DNA from: Serratia bockelmannii
GTDB taxonomy: Bacteria > Pseudomonadota > Gammaproteobacteria > Enterobacterales > Enterobacteriaceae
DNA length: 64,000 nt
Direction: 5' to 3'
NCBI RefSeq assembly: GCF_008011855.1
Contig: NZ_VOUX01000002.1
Location: 62,001-126,000 of the forward strand
The position numbers were made by a program, and so were the translations under genes. This document shows positions 1-8,903 of the stretch, piece by piece. Numbering within the stretch: the first letter of the stretch is position 1; each line of letters begins with the position of its first letter. The notes beneath the pieces were generated by a model. The model ran no database searches and was not told the DNA's origin. It saw only the letters and a program-made list of their open reading frames with translations.

Positions 1-2495
1 GCCATTCGGACATCGTGCGTTCGATCACCGTGTTCGATGCGCAGAACAATTTGTTCGTCACCTCCAATTATCACCACAACTTCGCCCAGCTGCAGCTGCC
101 GAAAGGCGTGCCGTTGCCCACCGAACTGATGCTCACCCGGCGCGGCGATTCGCTGATCCTGCGCACGCCGATCCTGTCGGAAAATCAGTATCCGGATGAA
201 ACCGCCGACGGCGGCAGCCACCCCGACAACAACCTGGGCTATGTGGCGATCGAGCTGGATCTGCAGTCGGTGCGGCTGCAGCAGTATAAAGAGGTGTTCG
301 TCTCCACCCTGCTGCTGCTGCTGTGCATGTGCATCGCCATCCTGTTCGCTTACCGCCTGATGCGCGACGTGACCGGCCCGATCCGCAACATGGTGAACAC
401 CGTCGATCGCATTCGCCGCGGCCAGCTCGACAGCCGCGTGGAGGGCTACATGCTCGGCGAGCTGCACATGCTGAAGAACGGCATCAACTCGATGGCGATG
501 TCGCTCACCGCCTATCACGAAGAGATGCAGCAGAACATCGATCAGGCCACGTCCGACCTGCGTGAAACGCTGGAGCAGATGGAGATCCAGAACGTCGAGC
601 TGGATTTGGCGAAAAAACGCGCGCAGGAGGCGGCGCGCATCAAGTCCGAATTCCTGGCCAACATGTCGCACGAGCTGCGTACCCCGCTCAACGGCGTGAT
701 CGGTTTTACCCGCCAGATGCTGAAAACCGATCTGAGCGCAACCCAAACCGATTATTTGCAGACCATCGAACGCTCGGCCAACAACCTGCTGACCATCATC
801 AATGACGTGCTGGACTTCTCCAAGCTGGAGGCCGGCAAGCTGGTGCTGGAGCATATTCCGTTCGCCCTGCGCGAAACGCTGGACGAAGTGGTGGTGCTGC
901 TGGCCCCCAGCGCCCACGACAAAGGGCTGGAGCTGACGCTGGATGTGCACAACGACGTGCCGGAGCAGGTGATCGGCGACTCGCTGCGCCTGCAGCAAAT
1001 CATCACCAACCTGCTGGGGAACGCCATCAAGTTCACCGAAACCGGCAATATCGATATCCGCGTCGAGCTGCGCAAACAGCTGGATCGCCGGGTGGAAGTG
1101 GAAGTGCAGATCCACGACACCGGCATCGGCATCTCCGAACGCCAGCAGTCGCAGCTGTTCCAGGCATTCCGTCAGGCAGACGCCAGCATCTCCCGCCGCC
1201 ACGGCGGCACCGGGCTAGGGTTGGTGATCACGCAAAAGCTGGTGAAGGAGATGGGCGGCGACATCTGCTTCCACAGCCAGCTGAATCGCGGCTCGACCTT
1301 CTGGTTCCACATCACGCTGGATCTGAACGAGGGCATGCTGTCGCTGGCGCCAAGCCTGCCGGATCTTAACGGCAAAACGCTGGCCTATATCGAGTCCAAC
1401 CCGACGGCGGCGCAGGCAACGCTCAACATGCTCAGCGTCACGCAGCTGGTGATCACCCACTCGCCGACGCTGGGCCAGCTGCCGTCAGGCCATTACGATT
1501 TCCTGCTGGCCGGCGTGCCGATCCCGTTCCGCGACAACATGGCGCAACATCAGGACAAATTGTTGGCCTCGCTGAAGCTGGCCGATCGGGTGATTCTGGC
1601 GCTGCCGTGCCAGGCGCAGATCGACGCCGAACTGCTCAAGCAACAAGGTGCGCTTGGCTGCCTGATCAAGCCTATCACCAGCACGCGTCTGTTCCCGCTG
1701 CTGAGAATGGAAACGCCCGATCGGCTCGCCGCCCCGCCTGAGCGCAAACGTCTGCCGCTGACGGTGATGGCGGTCGACGACAACCCGGCCAACCTGAAGC
1801 TGATCGGCACGCTGCTGGGCGAACAGGTGGAAAAAACGCTGCTGTGCGAGAGCGGTGAGGAAGCGCTGGCGCTGGCGCGCAACAACGTGCTGGATCTGAT
1901 CCTGATGGACATTCAAATGCCGAAGATGGACGGCATTCACGCCAGCGAACTGATCCGCCAACTGCCGCACCACAACTCTACGCCGATCGTCGCCGTCACT
2001 GCCCATGCCGCCAGCGGCGAACGCGAGCATCTGCTGCAGGCCGGGATGGACGACTACCTGGCCAAGCCGATCGACGAGAAAATGCTGACCCGCGTGCTGT
2101 CGCGCTACCACAGCGGCGACGTGGAAAGCGCCGTCGCCGACGATGCCCCGCTGTCGCTCGACTGGCCGCTGGCGCTGCGCCAGGCGGCCAATAAACCGGA
2201 TCTGGCGCGCGATCTGCTGCAAATGCTGCTCGATTTCCTGCCGCAGGTGCGCGAACGGGTGCAGGCGCTGCTCGAGGGGCAACACGACGACGAGATCCTC
2301 GACCTGGTCCATAAGCTGCACGGCAGCTGCAGCTACAGCGGCGTGCCGCGCCTCAAGCAGCTGTGTTTCTACCTCGAGCGGCAGCTGCGCCAGGGCATCA
2401 CCAACGACGAACTGGAGCCGGAGTGGCTGGAGCTGTTGGATGAGATTGAACTGGTGATCCACGCGGCGCGCGCGCATCTGGCGCAACCGGCCTGA
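1..2495 (+). CDS. barA: Hybrid sensor histidine kinase BarA (3' part; 5' end outside window)
   Basis: Inner-membrane tripartite sensor kinase that phosphorylates the response regulator UvrY and so drives the Csr small RNAs (family knowledge). Reading starts in frame at base 3 and gives 830 residues. The E. coli protein has 918, so about 90 N-terminal residues are off the edge. Visible in order: the end of the periplasmic sensor, a membrane segment near residues 96-120, a HAMP domain, the H-box [10 protein letters not shown] with His codon 669-671, ATPase motifs NAIKFT, DTGIGI and GTGLGL, a degenerate receiver-like stretch, a receiver with Asp codon 1908-1910 in LILMDIQMP, and a C-terminal HPt domain with HKLHG (His codon 2310-2312). 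All phosphorelay residues are present. It converges on degP. E. coli has cdaR next to degP and barA elsewhere. Confidence 0.95.
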   Translation, partial: HSDIVRSITVFDAQNNLFVTSNYHHNFAQLQLPKGVPLPTELMLTRRGDSLILRTPILSENQYPDETADGGSHPDNNLGYVAIELDLQSVRLQQYKEVFVSTLLLLLCMCIAILFAYRLMRDVTGPIRNMVNTVDRIRRGQLDSRVEGYMLGELHMLKNGINSMAMSLTAYHEEMQQNIDQATSDLRETLEQMEIQNVELDLAKKRAQEAARIKSEFLANMSHELRTPLNGVIGFTRQMLKTDLSATQTDYLQTIERSANNLLTIINDVLDFSKLEAGKLVLEHIPFALRETLDEVVVLLAPSAHDKGLELTLDVHNDVPEQVIGDSLRLQQIITNLLGNAIKFTETGNIDIRVELRKQLDRRVEVEVQIHDTGIGISERQQSQLFQAFRQADASISRRHGGTGLGLVITQKLVKEMGGDICFHSQLNRGSTFWFHITLDLNEGMLSLAPSLPDLNGKTLAYIESNPTAAQATLNMLSVTQLVITHSPTLGQLPSGHYDFLLAGVPIPFRDNMAQHQDKLLASLKLADRVILALPCQAQIDAELLKQQGALGCLIKPITSTRLFPLLRMETPDRLAAPPERKRLPLTVMAVDDNPANLKLIGTLLGEQVEKTLLCESGEEALALARNNVLDLILMDIQMPKMDGIHASELIRQLPHHNSTPIVAVTAHAASGEREHLLQAGMDDYLAKPIDEKMLTRVLSRYHSGDVESAVADDAPLSLDWPLALRQAANKPDLARDLLQMLLDFLPQVRERVQALLEGQHDDEILDLVHKLHGSCSYSGVPRLKQLCFYLERQLRQGITNDELEPEWLELLDEIELVIHAARAHLAQPA

Positions 2496-2513
2496 ATCCT
2501 CAGGCCATAATGC

Positions 2514-2542
2514 AAAAAGGCACGCCGTAGCGTGCCTTTGTT
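2514..2542. terminator. Bidirectional intrinsic terminator between barA and degP
   Basis: The 9-bp inverted repeat AAAGGCACG / CGTGCCTTT (2516-2524 and 2531-2539) has a 6-nt loop. A-rich sequence lies on the left and T-rich sequence on the right, so it can end both convergent transcripts. Confidence 0.8.
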
Positions 2543-2563
2543 ACTTTTAGCGCCTGACGTTTA

Positions 2564-4003
2564 TCACTGCGCCAGCAGGTACAGTTGGCTATCGCCACGC
2601 TGAATATTCAACGCCAGCACCGACGGTTTGCTGTCGAGGATTTTACGCAGCTCGCCCAGGTTCTGGATCGGCTGTTGGTTCACGCCCAGGATCACGTCGC
2701 CCTTTTTCAGGCCGATGCGCGCGGCGGCGCTGCCGGCTTTCACGCTGTCGACCTTGACGCCTTTCACGTTGCCGACCTGGGTATTGCTCAGCTCGGCGCC
2801 TTCAATGCCGGTGTAGATATTGCCCGAGGCCACCTGGGTCTGTGCGCTTTGCTCCAGCGTGACGTCAATCGTTATCGGCTTGCCGTCGCGAATAATGCCC
2901 AGCGACATCTTGCTGCCGACCGGCAGCGTGCCGATCTCCGCCCGGAACGAGGCGAAGCTGGAGATGGCCTTGCCGTTCATGGTGACGATCACGTCGCCGG
3001 CCTTGATGCCCGCCTTCGCGGCGGAAGATTTCGGCATTACCTGGCTGACGAAGGCCCCGCGCTGCGCATCGACCTTCATCGCCTTGGCCAGCTCAGAGTT
3101 CAGCTCGGTGCCCATGATACCCAGCTCGCCGCGTTTCACCTGGCCATACTCGACCATTTGCGCCGTCAGGTTTTTCACCATGTTGCTCGGAATAGCGAAG
3201 CCGATACCGATATTGCCGCCGTCCGGCGCCAGGATCGCGGTGTTGATGCCGATCAGCTCGCCGTTCAGGTTAACCAGCGCGCCGCCGGAGTTACCGCGGT
3301 TGATCGCCGCATCGGTCTGGATAAAGTTTTCGTAGTTTTCGATGTTCAGGCCGCTGCGCCCCAGGGCGGACACGATGCCCGAGGTGGCGGTTTCACCCAA
3401 CCCGTACGGGTTGCCGATCGCCACGGTGTAATCGCCGACGCGCAGCTGATCGGAGTCCGCCATCTTGATCGCCGTCAGGTTCTTGAAGTCTTTCAGCTGG
3501 ATCAACGCGATATCGGAACGCGGATCCTTGCCGATCACTTTGGCGTCGAAGCGGCGTCCGTCGCTCAGCTGCACCTGGATCTTGTTGGCGTTGTCCACCA
3601 CGTGGTTATTGGTCACCACATAGCCCTTGGTGGCATCGATGACCACCCCGGCGCCCAGCGCCTGGAATTTCTGCTGCGTGCCCTGCGGCTGGCCATCCGG
3701 CCCTGGCTGTTCACCGCCCTGACACATCGGCGAGCCCTGGAACGGCGAACCGTCCTGGCAGAACGGCGAATCCTCACCGAAGAACTGTTGGAACTGCTGC
3801 GGCATGCGCGGCGTATTGACCGTGGTGCTGCCCTCAACGTTAATGCTCACGACGGAAGGCATCACCTTCTCCAGCATCGGTGCCAGGCTCGGCAGCTGTT
3901 GGGTGCTGGAAGAGGCGGTTTCAGCGGCGCTGGCCGTCGCCGGGCCCATCGCCATACCGATACTGAATGCCAGTGCGCTCAGAACTAATGCGGTTTTTTT
4001 CAT
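2564..4003 (-). CDS. degP: Periplasmic serine endoprotease/chaperone DegP (HtrA)
   Basis: ATP-independent protease and chaperone that degrades or holds misfolded periplasmic and outer-membrane proteins. The protein is 479 residues (E. coli 474). It has a signal peptide ending near A26-A27, a protease domain with triad H134 (TNNHVVD), D164 (RSDIAL) and S239 (RGNSGG), and two PDZ domains from about residue 285. The LA-loop cysteine pair (SPFCQ and SPMCQ, C82 and C94) is kept. The start chosen is the ATG at 4001-4003, directly before MKKTALVL. An upstream TTG at 4030 would add nine residues and spoil the signal peptide. A sigma-E-type promoter lies upstream, and dgt precedes it on the same strand as in E. 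coli. Confidence 0.97.
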   Translation of the reverse strand: MKKTALVLSALAFSIGMAMGPATASAAETASSSTQQLPSLAPMLEKVMPSVVSINVEGSTTVNTPRMPQQFQQFFGEDSPFCQDGSPFQGSPMCQGGEQPGPDGQPQGTQQKFQALGAGVVIDATKGYVVTNNHVVDNANKIQVQLSDGRRFDAKVIGKDPRSDIALIQLKDFKNLTAIKMADSDQLRVGDYTVAIGNPYGLGETATSGIVSALGRSGLNIENYENFIQTDAAINRGNSGGALVNLNGELIGINTAILAPDGGNIGIGFAIPSNMVKNLTAQMVEYGQVKRGELGIMGTELNSELAKAMKVDAQRGAFVSQVMPKSSAAKAGIKAGDVIVTMNGKAISSFASFRAEIGTLPVGSKMSLGIIRDGKPITIDVTLEQSAQTQVASGNIYTGIEGAELSNTQVGNVKGVKVDSVKAGSAAARIGLKKGDVILGVNQQPIQNLGELRKILDSKPSVLALNIQRGDSQLYLLAQ

Positions 4004-4055
4004 CTGTGTGTCTCTTATAAAGTCGTTCAAAAAGAATGGCCGTCTTGCGTGCTTA

Positions 4056-4084
4056 TTCAGAGTTAATTAATAGCCCGAAGTTCC
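4056..4084 (-). promoter_or_regulatory. Sigma-E promoter of degP
   Basis: On the minus strand GGAACTT (4078-4084) and TCTGAA (4056-4061) are separated by 16 nt. This matches the RpoE consensus (GGAACTT, about 16 nt, TCTGA) known for degP in E. coli. The -10 lies about 53 nt before the degP ATG. A CpxR site might be expected further upstream, but I could not place one convincingly. Confidence 0.85.
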
Positions 4085-4183
4085 GGCACAGATGATTGGC
4101 AATAGTAAACAAATATTGTCCGTCTTTACAAAACTCGAGACAGCCAACCGGTTGGAATTGCTGGCAATTATTCTTCAGCTCAA

Positions 4184-5701
4184 TTATTCCGCCGCCATCA
4201 ATCGACGATATTCATCATAGGCGTACAGGTCGGTCATTCCGCTGATATAGTCCTGCAATAAACGCGCGCGGAAATAATATTCCCGAATGCCTTGCTGCTC
4301 CGGCGATAAATGCTGCAGCCCTTCTACCGCCTCCGCATACGCTAGCCGATGCTTGGTGGACAGCTTGTGGAACAGGCGTGTTTCAATCGGATAAGCGCGA
4401 TGGCTGTCCTCGCGCACCAGCTGGCTGAAGTCCGCCAGCGACATCGCCAACAGCGGGCTGTAAATGTCCAGCAGGCCGCTGATCACCCGATAGCCTTGCA
4501 GCTCGAGCTGCTCGACCTCAGGGTGGTTGAACACGTGCTTGAACGCCACATTTTTAAATATCTTCAGTAGCCGATAGGCCGGGCTGGAATCCTCCAGCAG
4601 CGCCTGATTGAAACTGCCCTGATAGACCGCGTCCAGATTGTCGATAAAGCGCTGCGCCGCATGCGGCACCAGCCGCGCCACGGTAAACACCCGCAGATAC
4701 ATGAAGAACTGATCTTCCGCGCTGCGCCGCGCGCCGCCGCGATCGATCTTGCGAAACGCGCTGGCGACGGTCTTGTCGAACAGATCGCCCGGCACCACCT
4801 CGCCCCACTCCTGAATCAGGTGCTGATACAGCTGCTCGACGGTGAAAATGCTCTTCTCCACCGCGTCTTCCAGATCGGCCACACAGTACGAGATATCGTC
4901 GGCGGCCTCCATAATATAGGTCAGCGGGAAACGATCGAACTCGCCCATGTGCAGCTCGCGCCGCAACCGATCGACGAAGGCCTCTTCCGCCAGATAGTAG
5001 CCGGGCTTTTTCATCAGGTAACTGTGGCTGGCAGGGATGTCGCTCGCCCAGTAGGCCGGGCGGGTGTATTTCAAAATGCAGCCGACCTGCGCGTAGGTCA
5101 GGTTGAGCTTGAGCAGGCTGTACACCATGCGGATCGCCTGGGCGTTGCCCTCGAAGTGGCTGAGATCCTGACGGATCCGGCTGCGCAGCCGGTTCAGATC
5201 GCTCTCCCCTTCATGCAGGCGCAGCGTCGCCACCTGGCAGCGATCGTGGCTGCCCGGCTCGCTGCCGCAGCTGGCGGGATCGAGCCGCTGGGCGAACCAG
5301 TCGTTGATCGCCGACTCGCCGAAGTGTCCGAACGGCGGATTACCGATGTCGTGCATCAGGCAGGCCATTTCCACGATGCTTTCAAACGGATCGAGCAGCC
5401 GGGTCAAGCCGAGCTCATCAATTCTCCCCGCCTGTTTGAAGCGATTGAGGATCTCTTTGGCGATGTGGCGCCCAACCTGCTGCACCTCCATCGAGTGCGT
5501 CAGGCGGCTGCGCACCGCCGCGTTGCGTTCCAGCGGAAACACCTGGGTTTTTTGCTGCAGACGGCGAATGGCGGCCGAGTTGACGATGCGCCCGCGATCG
5601 CTCTCGAACTGCCGCACGATGTCGTACTCTTCCTCGGCCTCGATCGGTTTGCTGAAAGGCCGTTGGAAGCTGATTTTTTGCTTGAAGTCGATCCCGGACA
5701 T
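4184..5701 (-). CDS. dgt: Deoxyguanosinetriphosphate triphosphohydrolase Dgt
   Basis: Hydrolyses dGTP to deoxyguanosine and triphosphate in the cytoplasm. The product is 505 residues, the usual length for enterobacterial Dgt. The HD-domain metal ligands are visible as LTHSMEV and, downstream, [16 protein letters not shown]. The N-terminal block FESDRGRI...[10 protein letters not shown] is typical of the family. The start is the ATG at 5699-5701, giving [10 protein letters not shown] and preceded by GGAG 7 nt upstream. The longer open frame to 5764 has no such support. It lies upstream of degP on the same strand, with about 180 nt between them that hold the degP promoter, and it is divergent from mtn. 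Confidence 0.96.
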   Translation of the reverse strand: MSGIDFKQKISFQRPFSKPIEAEEEYDIVRQFESDRGRIVNSAAIRRLQQKTQVFPLERNAAVRSRLTHSMEVQQVGRHIAKEILNRFKQAGRIDELGLTRLLDPFESIVEMACLMHDIGNPPFGHFGESAINDWFAQRLDPASCGSEPGSHDRCQVATLRLHEGESDLNRLRSRIRQDLSHFEGNAQAIRMVYSLLKLNLTYAQVGCILKYTRPAYWASDIPASHSYLMKKPGYYLAEEAFVDRLRRELHMGEFDRFPLTYIMEAADDISYCVADLEDAVEKSIFTVEQLYQHLIQEWGEVVPGDLFDKTVASAFRKIDRGGARRSAEDQFFMYLRVFTVARLVPHAAQRFIDNLDAVYQGSFNQALLEDSSPAYRLLKIFKNVAFKHVFNHPEVEQLELQGYRVISGLLDIYSPLLAMSLADFSQLVREDSHRAYPIETRLFHKLSTKHRLAYAEAVEGLQHLSPEQQGIREYYFRARLLQDYISGMTDLYAYDEYRRLMAAE

Positions 5702-5830
5702 CTGTTTCTCCGCCGTTGCGCCCTGCCCCCGTGATAACAATTCCCGGCAGCGGATGCAACGCATTATCTCTGATACACAGCCATGATAGACTATGCCGCA
5801 ATTCTCACGGCCAATCAGCGAGTGTTATTT

Positions 5831-6532
5831 ATGAAAGTAGGCATCATCGGCGCAATGGAGCAGGAAGTCACCCTGCTGCGCGATCAAATCGAAAACCGTC
5901 AAACCATCCAGCGCGCGGGCTGCGAAATCTACACCGGCCAGATCGGCGGCGTTGACGTGGCCTTGCTGAAATCCGGCATCGGCAAAGTCTCTGCGGCCAT
6001 GGGCACCACCCTGCTACTGGAACACTGCAGCCCGGATCTGGTGATCAACACCGGTTCCGCCGGCGGCCTGGCCAGCACCCTGCGCGTGGGCGATATCGTG
6101 GTGTCGGAAGAAGTGCGCTACCACGACGCCGACGTCACCGCCTTCGGCTACGAGCCGGGCCAGATGGCCGGCTGCCCGGCGGCGTTCGTCGCCGACGACG
6201 CGCTGATCGCGCTGGCGGAAAGCTGCATCAAACAGCTGGATCTGCACGCGGTGCGCGGCCTGATCTGCAGCGGTGACGCCTTCATCAACGGCGCCGAGCC
6301 GCTGGCGCGCATCCGCGCCACTTTCCCGCGCGTCGCCGCCGTGGAAATGGAAGCCGCGGCGATCGCCCACGTCTGCCATCTGTTCGGCACGCCGTTCGTG
6401 GTGGTGCGCGCCATTTCCGACGTCGCCGACAGCGAGTCGCACATGAGCTTTGACGAGTTCCTGGTGGTAGCGGCCAAGCAGTCTACGCTGATGGTCAATG
6501 CCATGCTGCAAACCCTGGCCAAGCGCGGTTGA
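5831..6532 (+). CDS. mtn: 5'-methylthioadenosine/S-adenosylhomocysteine nucleosidase
   Basis: Removes adenine from MTA, SAH and 5'-deoxyadenosine. It detoxifies SAM by-products and feeds methionine salvage and autoinducer-2 precursor formation. The protein is 233 residues (E. coli 232). The phosphorylase-like fold shows [10 protein letters not shown] at the N-terminus, GSAGG near residue 77, and the catalytic C-terminal region [12 protein letters not shown]...[10 protein letters not shown], with the Glu and Asp used in catalysis. The start at the ATG of MKVGIIGAM was chosen over an in-frame ATG 48 nt upstream that adds an unconserved tail. It is the first gene of an mtn-btuF-yadS operon. Confidence 0.97.
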   Translation: MKVGIIGAMEQEVTLLRDQIENRQTIQRAGCEIYTGQIGGVDVALLKSGIGKVSAAMGTTLLLEHCSPDLVINTGSAGGLASTLRVGDIVVSEEVRYHDADVTAFGYEPGQMAGCPAAFVADDALIALAESCIKQLDLHAVRGLICSGDAFINGAEPLARIRATFPRVAAVEMEAAAIAHVCHLFGTPFVVVRAISDVADSESHMSFDEFLVVAAKQSTLMVNAMLQTLAKRG

Positions 6533-6533
6533 T

Positions 6534-7340
6534 GTGAGGCTGCGCTTCACCTCGATGCTCTGTCTGTTGGCGCTCTGGTTGGCCATGCCAGCCGGCGCCG
6601 CTCAGCGGGTGATCAGCCTGGCGCCCAACGCCACCGAGCTCGCCTATGCCGCCGGCATGGGCGAGGTACTGGTGGCGGCGAGCGCCTATTCCGATTACCC
6701 GCCGCAGGCCGCCAAGCTGGAGCAGGTGGCCTCCTGGCAGGGCATCAACCTGGAGCGGGTGCTGGCGCTCAAGCCGGACCTGATCCTCGCCTGGCGCGGC
6801 GGCAATCCGCAGCGCGTGCTGGATCAGCTCGCCGCGTTCGGCATCCCGATCTTCTATGCGGACGCCGACAACCTCGGGGGGATCGCTGGCTTGCTGGATA
6901 AGCTGGCGCAATACAGCCCGCACCCGGATCAGGCGCATCAGGCGGCAGACGACCTTCGCCGCCAGTTCGCCGCTCTCAAGCAACAATACGCCGCTAACTC
7001 ACCACGGCGCGTGCTGCTGCAGTTCGGCACCCAGCCGCTGTTCACCAGCTCCGGCGCCACATTGCAAAGCCAGGTGCTGGCGCTGTGCGGCGGGCAGAAC
7101 GTCTTCGCCGATAGCCGCACCCCTTGGCCGCAGATCAGCCGCGAGCAGGTGCTGGCGCGTCAACCCCAGGCCATCGTCATCACCGGCGGCGCGAAAGAGG
7201 CCGCCAATGTGAAAGCCTTCTGGGCGCCGCAGCTGCAGGTGCCGGTGATCGCGCTGAACGAAGACTGGTTCAATCGCGGCGGGCCGCGCCTGCTGTTGGC
7301 GGCGCAGCAGCTGTGCCGCCAGCTGGCGGAGATCCGCTGA
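6534..7340 (+). CDS. btuF: Vitamin B12 ABC transporter periplasmic binding protein BtuF
   Basis: Periplasmic cobalamin-binding protein that delivers B12 to BtuCD. Of about 268 residues, the first roughly 22 form a signal peptide ([14 protein letters not shown]..., cleavage near AGA-AQ). Conserved family segments include [43 protein letters not shown] and [10 protein letters not shown]. The preferred start is the GTG at 6534-6536, one base after the mtn stop codon, because it supplies the positively charged n-region. An internal ATG at 6555 is the alternative. Its stop overlaps the yadS start (TGATG), so the three genes are probably translationally linked. Confidence 0.93.
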   Translation: MRLRFTSMLCLLALWLAMPAGAAQRVISLAPNATELAYAAGMGEVLVAASAYSDYPPQAAKLEQVASWQGINLERVLALKPDLILAWRGGNPQRVLDQLAAFGIPIFYADADNLGGIAGLLDKLAQYSPHPDQAHQAADDLRRQFAALKQQYAANSPRRVLLQFGTQPLFTSSGATLQSQVLALCGGQNVFADSRTPWPQISREQVLARQPQAIVITGGAKEAANVKAFWAPQLQVPVIALNEDWFNRGGPRLLLAAQQLCRQLAEIR

Positions 7341-7954
7341 TGCTGGTGTTCTGGTTGGATATTCTCGGCACGGCGGTGTTCGCCGTCTCCGGCGTACTAT
7401 TAGCCGGCAAGCTGCGCATGGATCCGTTCGGCGTGCTGGTATTGGGTGTGGTCACCGCGGTCGGCGGCGGCACCATCCGCGACATGGCGCTGGCCAACGG
7501 CCCGGTGTTCTGGGTCAAGGATCCCACCGATCTGGTGGTAGCGATGATCACCTGCGTCTTGACGCTGCTGCTGGTGCGCCAGCCGCGCCGCCTGCCGAAA
7601 TGGGTGCTGCCGGTGCTCGACGCCGTCGGGCTGGCGGTGTTCGTCGGCATCGGCGTCAACAAGGCTTTCGCGGCCGGCACCGGCCCGCTGGTGGCGATCT
7701 GCATGGGAGTGATCACCGGCGTCGGCGGCGGCATTATCCGCGACGTGCTGGCGCGCGAGATCCCGATGATCCTGCGCACCGAAATTTACGCCACCGCCTG
7801 CATCATCGGCGGCATCGTGCACGCTACGGCGTTTTACACCTTCCACATGCCGCTGCAACAGGCCATGATGCTGGGCATGATCATCACGCTGGCCATTCGG
7901 CTGGCGGCCATCCGCTGGCACCTCAAGCTGCCCGCCTTTATTCTCGAACGCTGA
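7340..7954 (+). CDS. yadS: TRIC family membrane protein YadS
   Basis: Integral membrane protein of the bacterial TRIC (trimeric intracellular cation channel-like, formerly UPF0126) family. It has 204 residues and about seven hydrophobic helices made of two homologous halves. The repeat hallmarks GGGTIRDMALA and GGGIIRDVLARE, each glycine-rich at the pore-lining bend, are clear. The ATG at 7340 overlaps the btuF stop. Cargo is unknown in enterobacteria; a link to B12 is suggested only by gene order. Confidence 0.92.
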   Translation: MLVFWLDILGTAVFAVSGVLLAGKLRMDPFGVLVLGVVTAVGGGTIRDMALANGPVFWVKDPTDLVVAMITCVLTLLLVRQPRRLPKWVLPVLDAVGLAVFVGIGVNKAFAAGTGPLVAICMGVITGVGGGIIRDVLAREIPMILRTEIYATACIIGGIVHATAFYTFHMPLQQAMMLGMIITLAIRLAAIRWHLKLPAFILER

Positions 7955-7956
7955 GC

Positions 7957-7976
7957 CGTCGCCCTGCGGGGCGACG
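7957..7976 (+). terminator. Possible terminator hairpin after yadS
   Basis: CGTCGCCC / GGGCGACG form an 8-bp stem with a 4-nt loop starting 3 nt after the yadS stop. No T-run follows, so it may be a weak or Rho-assisted terminator or a 3'-end stabiliser. Confidence 0.4.
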
Positions 7977-8169
7977 CTTGGCAACGCCACACCGGGTGAT
8001 TTATTAGACTAAAAACGGGTCCAGTGTTATTATTTTCGTCCGAAAAATAGCGTAGTGACGATGTAAAATTCTGTTATTCGCAGGTTAATCCCTTCCCCAC
8101 GCTGTTAAAACTTTTTAACTTTTTGCCGATAAGTCATCACAAGATGGCTTACGGATGACTATTCCCGCA

Positions 8170-8403
8170 ATGATGAAAAAAATTCTGCTTGCCTGCTGTG
8201 GCGCCCTGCTGAGTGGCGCCGCGTATGCCGATGCCGTCAGCGGCCAGATCGGCGTTACCCTGACCATTGAACCGCAATGCGCCGTGCGCCTCGAAGCCGC
8301 CGTCCCCCAGGCCGAATGCAGCCACGCGACGGCGCAGCCGAAGATCATCCGCAACCCACCGACGCAGCAGAACGGTGCGGAAGTGATCCTCGTGGAATGG
8401 TAA
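8170..8403 (+). CDS. Small secreted protein with two cysteines, function unknown
   Basis: I do not recognise this gene. The product is about 77 residues. It has a convincing signal peptide (MMKKILLACCGALLSGAAYA, cleavage before DAVSG) and a mature part of about 57 residues with two cysteines (PQCAVR and AECSHA) that could form a disulfide. SGQIGVTLTIEPQC recalls the first strand of spore-coat-U or pilin-like beta-sandwich domains, and the end AEVILVEW looks like a terminal strand, but this is only inference. An in-frame ATG at 8155 would add five residues before the signal peptide. Neither start has a strong ribosome-binding site. It stands alone between yadS and convergent erpA. Confidence 0.6.
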   Translation: MMKKILLACCGALLSGAAYADAVSGQIGVTLTIEPQCAVRLEAAVPQAECSHATAQPKIIRNPPTQQNGAEVILVEW

Positions 8404-8411
8404 TGGTAGGT

Positions 8412-8446
8412 ATAAAAAAAACCCGCCGGCCTAAGGCGAGCGGGTT
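8412..8446 (-). terminator. Intrinsic terminator of erpA
   Basis: Read on the minus strand, AACCCGC...GCGGGTT forms a stem (8420-8426 with 8440-8446, and further internal pairing), followed by a run of T residues. It lies about 20 nt past the erpA stop and may also stop the small gene on the other strand. Confidence 0.8.
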
Positions 8447-8465
8447 GATGTTCTGACAGGCAAAC

Positions 8466-8810
8466 TCAGATGCTAAACGACGAACCGCAACCGCAGGTGG
8501 TTTTGGCATTCGGGTTGGTCACCACGAAGCGCGACCCTTCCAGCCCTTCGGTGTAGTCCACCGAACCGCCGACCAGATACTGCAGGCTCATCGGATCGAC
8601 CACCAGCGCCACGCCCTGCTTCTCGATGGTCATGTCGCCATCGTTGACCTTGTCGTCAAAAGTGAAGCCGTACTGGAATCCGCTGCAGCCGCCGCCGGTA
8701 ATGTAAACCCGCAACTTCAGGTTCGGGTTTTCTTCGTCAGCAATCAGGAACTTAACCTTGTTTGCTGCTGCCTCGGTAAATTGCAGGGGCAGTGCCGTTT
8801 GATCACTCAT
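8466..8810 (-). CDS. erpA: Iron-sulfur cluster insertion protein ErpA
   Basis: A-type carrier that inserts Fe-S clusters into apo-proteins, including the IspG and IspH enzymes of isoprenoid synthesis; it is essential in aerobic E. coli. It has 114 residues, identical in length to E. coli ErpA. The three ligand cysteines are visible in GGGCSGFQY and in the C-terminal TCGCGSSF. The start is the ATG at 8808-8810 ([11 protein letters not shown]) with an AAAGAG ribosome-binding site. The longer frame to 8828 is not conserved. A near-consensus sigma-70 promoter lies upstream. Confidence 0.97.
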   Translation of the reverse strand: MSDQTALPLQFTEAAANKVKFLIADEENPNLKLRVYITGGGCSGFQYGFTFDDKVNDGDMTIEKQGVALVVDPMSLQYLVGGSVDYTEGLEGSRFVVTNPNAKTTCGCGSSFSI

Positions 8811-8874
8811 ACTCTTTACTCCCAACATTGTTCAGCATCAGATCGCGACTATGGCTGCCTGATTAATATTAACG

Positions 8875-8903
8875 ATTATCCGATACCTGAGTGTTGCGTT
8901 CAA
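8875..8903 (-). promoter_or_regulatory. Sigma-70 promoter of erpA
   Basis: TTGAAC (8898-8903, minus strand) and GATAAT (8875-8880) are separated by exactly 17 nt, about 65 nt before the erpA ATG. The -35 overlaps the clcA stop codon. An IscR site is plausible here, but I did not identify one. Confidence 0.75.

Noticed and set aside
1485-2486. 333-codon open frame opposite barA
   Set aside because: Gln/Arg/His-rich shadow of the barA coding strand with no recognisable motif.
2585-3988. 467-codon open frame opposite degP
   Set aside because: Shadow frame in GC-rich DNA: Arg/His/Ala-rich translation and no ribosome-binding site, while the other strand encodes DegP.
4140-4183. Possible CpxR box upstream of degP
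   Set aside because: Only a single GTAAA-like half site was seen nearby; the second half at proper spacing is not convincing.
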